This document shows, piece after piece, positions 32,551-33,586 of a DNA stretch of 33,586 nucleotides (its first letter is position 1; each line of letters opens with the position of its first letter). Under the pieces are notes generated by a model. That model worked only from the letters and a program-made list of their open reading frames with translations, searched no databases and was not told the origin of the DNA. This stretch comes from SKVR01 sp964453995. GTDB taxonomy: Bacteria > Bacteroidota > Bacteroidia > Bacteroidales > UBA7960. The DNA lies in assembly GCA_964453995.1 (NCBI GenBank), contig CAYVQC010000048.1:1-33586 (forward strand). Direction: 5' to 3'. The translations under genes and the position numbers were made by a program.

Positions 32551-32658
32551 TACAGTAAAAGTTGTTGTGTTCAGGATAGCATATTTTTCAAGGTGTTGAT
32601 AGAGCATAACATTTTATTAATGGATGACAGATCAACGAGCTATTGAAAAACTACTGCT

Positions 32659-32862
32659 ATGGAAAAAAGAAAAAAATGGATTGGTTTCATCATGCTTTTG
32701 TGGTTGTTATCCTATTTCGTGATATTTATGACCCCTCAATTAGATTTGCTGAGAAATGAATTTTTTCTGATCGGGTATACCTTGTTTTGCATTTCGGCCG
32801 CATTCATTGTGCATAAGCTAAAACGAGGGATAGATGGGGAACAGGGGCAACCATTGGAGTAA
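32659..32862 (+). CDS. Small two-helix membrane protein, unknown
   Basis: A 67-residue ORF with the basic start MEKRKKW, a first helix WIGFIMLLWLLSYFVIFM, a short loop with TPQLDLLRNE, a second helix FFLIGYTLFCISAAFIVH and a charged tail KLKRGIDGEQ. The composition and positive-inside pattern look real. It resembles in size the small subunits of some sodium symporters, but no partner is nearby, so I leave the function open. It precedes the mazEF-like pair by about 90 bp, with a separate promoter between. Confidence 0.6.
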   Translation: MEKRKKWIGFIMLLWLLSYFVIFMTPQLDLLRNEFFLIGYTLFCISAAFIVHKLKRGIDGEQGQPLE

Positions 32863-32906
32863 TTTGTTGGTTGAAGAAAAAAATAATCTGGTAAAGTCTG
32901 GATATT

Positions 32907-32937
32907 TTACAATAATGTAATAACTTTGTGATTACAT
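32907..32937 (+). promoter_or_regulatory. Toxin-antitoxin promoter with overlapping operator palindromes
   Basis: The -7 box TAACTTTG (32921-32928) is preceded by TCTG (32897-32900) at 20-nt spacing, one mismatch from -33 TTTG. Overlapping it are TTACA (32907-32911), TGTAA (32916-32920) and ATTACAT (32931-32937): ATGTAAT/ATTACAT is a perfect 7-bp inverted repeat with 9-nt spacer, and TTACA/TGTAA a 5-bp one with 4-nt spacer. This fits autorepression by the antitoxin. Confidence 0.65.
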
Positions 32938-32949
32938 AAAATCCGTTTC

Positions 32950-33195
32950 ATGAAAGTTTCAGTTATTAAAATAGGTAATTCAAAAGGGATCAGATTGAGT
33001 AAGACCCTTTTGGAAAGGTATAATATCAAAGACTCTGTCGAACTGGTGTTAGAAGATGAACAAATCATCATCAAACCTAAAAGTAAACCCCGCGAAGGCT
33101 GGGAGGCTGTATTCAAAGAAATGTATGATTCCGGGGATGATACACAACTAATTCCTGATGTTTTTGAAGATGAAAGTTTCGAAGAATGGACGTAA
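32950..33195 (+). CDS. mazE: MazE-type antitoxin, AbrB/SpoVT fold
   Basis: An 81-residue antitoxin. The N-terminal swapped-hairpin DNA-binding domain shows VSVIKIGNSKGIRLSKTLLE (residues 3-22) and VELVLEDEQIIIKPK, classic for MazE/AbrB. The acidic C-terminus (FEDESFEEW) would bind and block the toxin. It overlaps the toxin gene start by 10 bp, giving translational coupling. The palindromes at 32907-32937, over its promoter, are probably its binding sites. Confidence 0.88.
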   Translation: MKVSVIKIGNSKGIRLSKTLLERYNIKDSVELVLEDEQIIIKPKSKPREGWEAVFKEMYDSGDDTQLIPDVFEDESFEEWT

Positions 33196-33509
33196 AACAA
33201 TACCAGGTAGTATTGGTGAATCTGGATCCAACAATTGGCAGCGAAATCCAAAAAACCAGACCTTGTGTGGTCATTTCACCGAACGAAATGAATAAATACC
33301 TTAAAACGGTGATTATTGCTCCCATGACAACCCAGTCAAAAAATTATCCTACGAGAGTAAAAGTTAATCATAAGGGGAAAGCGGGATGGGTTGTGCTTGA
33401 CCAGATCCGAACCATAGATAAACAGCGAATTGTAAGAGTATTCGACATATTGCCAGTTGCTGAAGCAGATCAGATAAAAATGATCATCAAGGAATTATTG
33501 GTGGATTGA
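33186..33509 (+). CDS. mazF: MazF-type endoribonuclease toxin
   Basis: A 107-residue PemK/MazF-family mRNA interferase. The family signatures are present: VLVNLDPTIGSEIQKTRPCVVISPNE (positions ~8-33, with the catalytic Arg in KTRP), IIAPMTTQ (Thr), YPTRVKV and GWVVLDQIRTIDKQR. The length is standard and no frameshift is seen, so it should be active. The RNA cleavage specificity cannot be predicted. With mazE it forms a complete type II toxin-antitoxin module, followed by about 75 bp of non-coding DNA to the window edge. Confidence 0.92.
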   Translation: MDVKQYQVVLVNLDPTIGSEIQKTRPCVVISPNEMNKYLKTVIIAPMTTQSKNYPTRVKVNHKGKAGWVVLDQIRTIDKQRIVRVFDILPVAEADQIKMIIKELLVD

Positions 33510-33586
33510 TTCTGGTAAGTAATTAAGATTCCCCGCCACTCACTTCTCCCACCACCTCAAAAACCCCGAATAAACAATAATAAAGA

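Larger units (their letters stand above)
32248..32658. other. Divergent intergenic region
   Basis: About 410 bp of AT-rich DNA between the sulfatase-fold gene (-) and the small membrane protein (+). It carries the promoter at 32351-32382 and a TAGATTTG box at 32543-32550. I see no gene in it. Confidence 0.6.

Noticed and set aside
33510..33586. Possible further gene at the right edge
   Set aside because: Only 77 bp with no start codon and reading frame that can be judged.
1..33586. CRISPR arrays, tRNA or rRNA genes and complete insertion sequences
   Set aside because: No regularly spaced repeats of CRISPR size, no cloverleaf or TTCRANYC-containing element in the intergenic regions inspected, and no transposase motifs were found by eye.

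Overview
The window reads as a chromosomal segment of a Bacteroidota bacterium, probably a menaquinone-using member of the Bacteroidales/Cytophagales-type lineages; no genus can be named from sequence alone. The grounds are repeated TAnnTTTG promoter boxes in intergenic regions, few Shine-Dalgarno sites, the order and content of the menaquinone genes, several families typical of the phylum (a bacterial GGGP synthase, AYIDPGTGS-type small proteins, large secreted lectin/Ig-like proteins) and moderate GC with AT-rich intergenic DNA. No tRNA, rRNA, CRISPR array or intact insertion sequence was seen.

Layout. 1-2587 (-): N-terminal part of a large secreted adhesin-like protein (L-type lectin, Ig/cadherin-like, SdrD/Cna-like and HYR-like regions) that runs off the left edge. 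3158-3559 (+): small exported lipocalin-like protein. 3561-9744 (-): a tight menaquinone operon read as hotdog thioesterase (menI-like), menF, menD, menB, menA, menC; menE and menH are not in it. 10005-14710 (-): alaS followed by an MFS transporter with an unusual ~220-residue soluble insert before its last helix. 14913-15881 (+): M23 envelope peptidase ending at a strong UUCG-loop terminator, behind which lies a relic of a group II intron. 16260-20291: CapA-like metallophosphatase (-), MerR regulator (+), and a glycosyltransferase/flippase-like membrane pair (-). 20304-25453: ruvC (+), HIT protein (-), greA (-), a structured intergenic stretch that may encode a small RNA, a tethered proline-rich protein with a lipoprotein (-), a Rieske-like lipoprotein (+) and ahcY (-). 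25649-27107 (+): phosphopantetheinyl transferase and geranylgeranylglyceryl phosphate synthase. 27151-32247 (-): nfo, an EamA transporter, a small membrane protein, a NoeA-like methyltransferase and a membrane-anchored sulfatase-fold protein under a textbook Bacteroides-type promoter. 32659-33509 (+): small two-helix membrane protein and a MazEF-type toxin-antitoxin pair with a palindromic operator over its promoter.

Working together: six genes take chorismate through isochorismate, SEPHCHC, OSB and DHNA-CoA to DHNA and demethylmenaquinone, lacking only steps that must be encoded elsewhere. alaS, ruvC, nfo, greA and ahcY are housekeeping. The most novel material is the sulfatase-fold / NoeA-like / AYIDPGTGS locus (a candidate surface-glycoconjugate modification module), the domain insert in the MFS protein, the group II intron relic, the candidate RNA upstream of greA, and divergent promoters built as inverted repeats of the -7 box.
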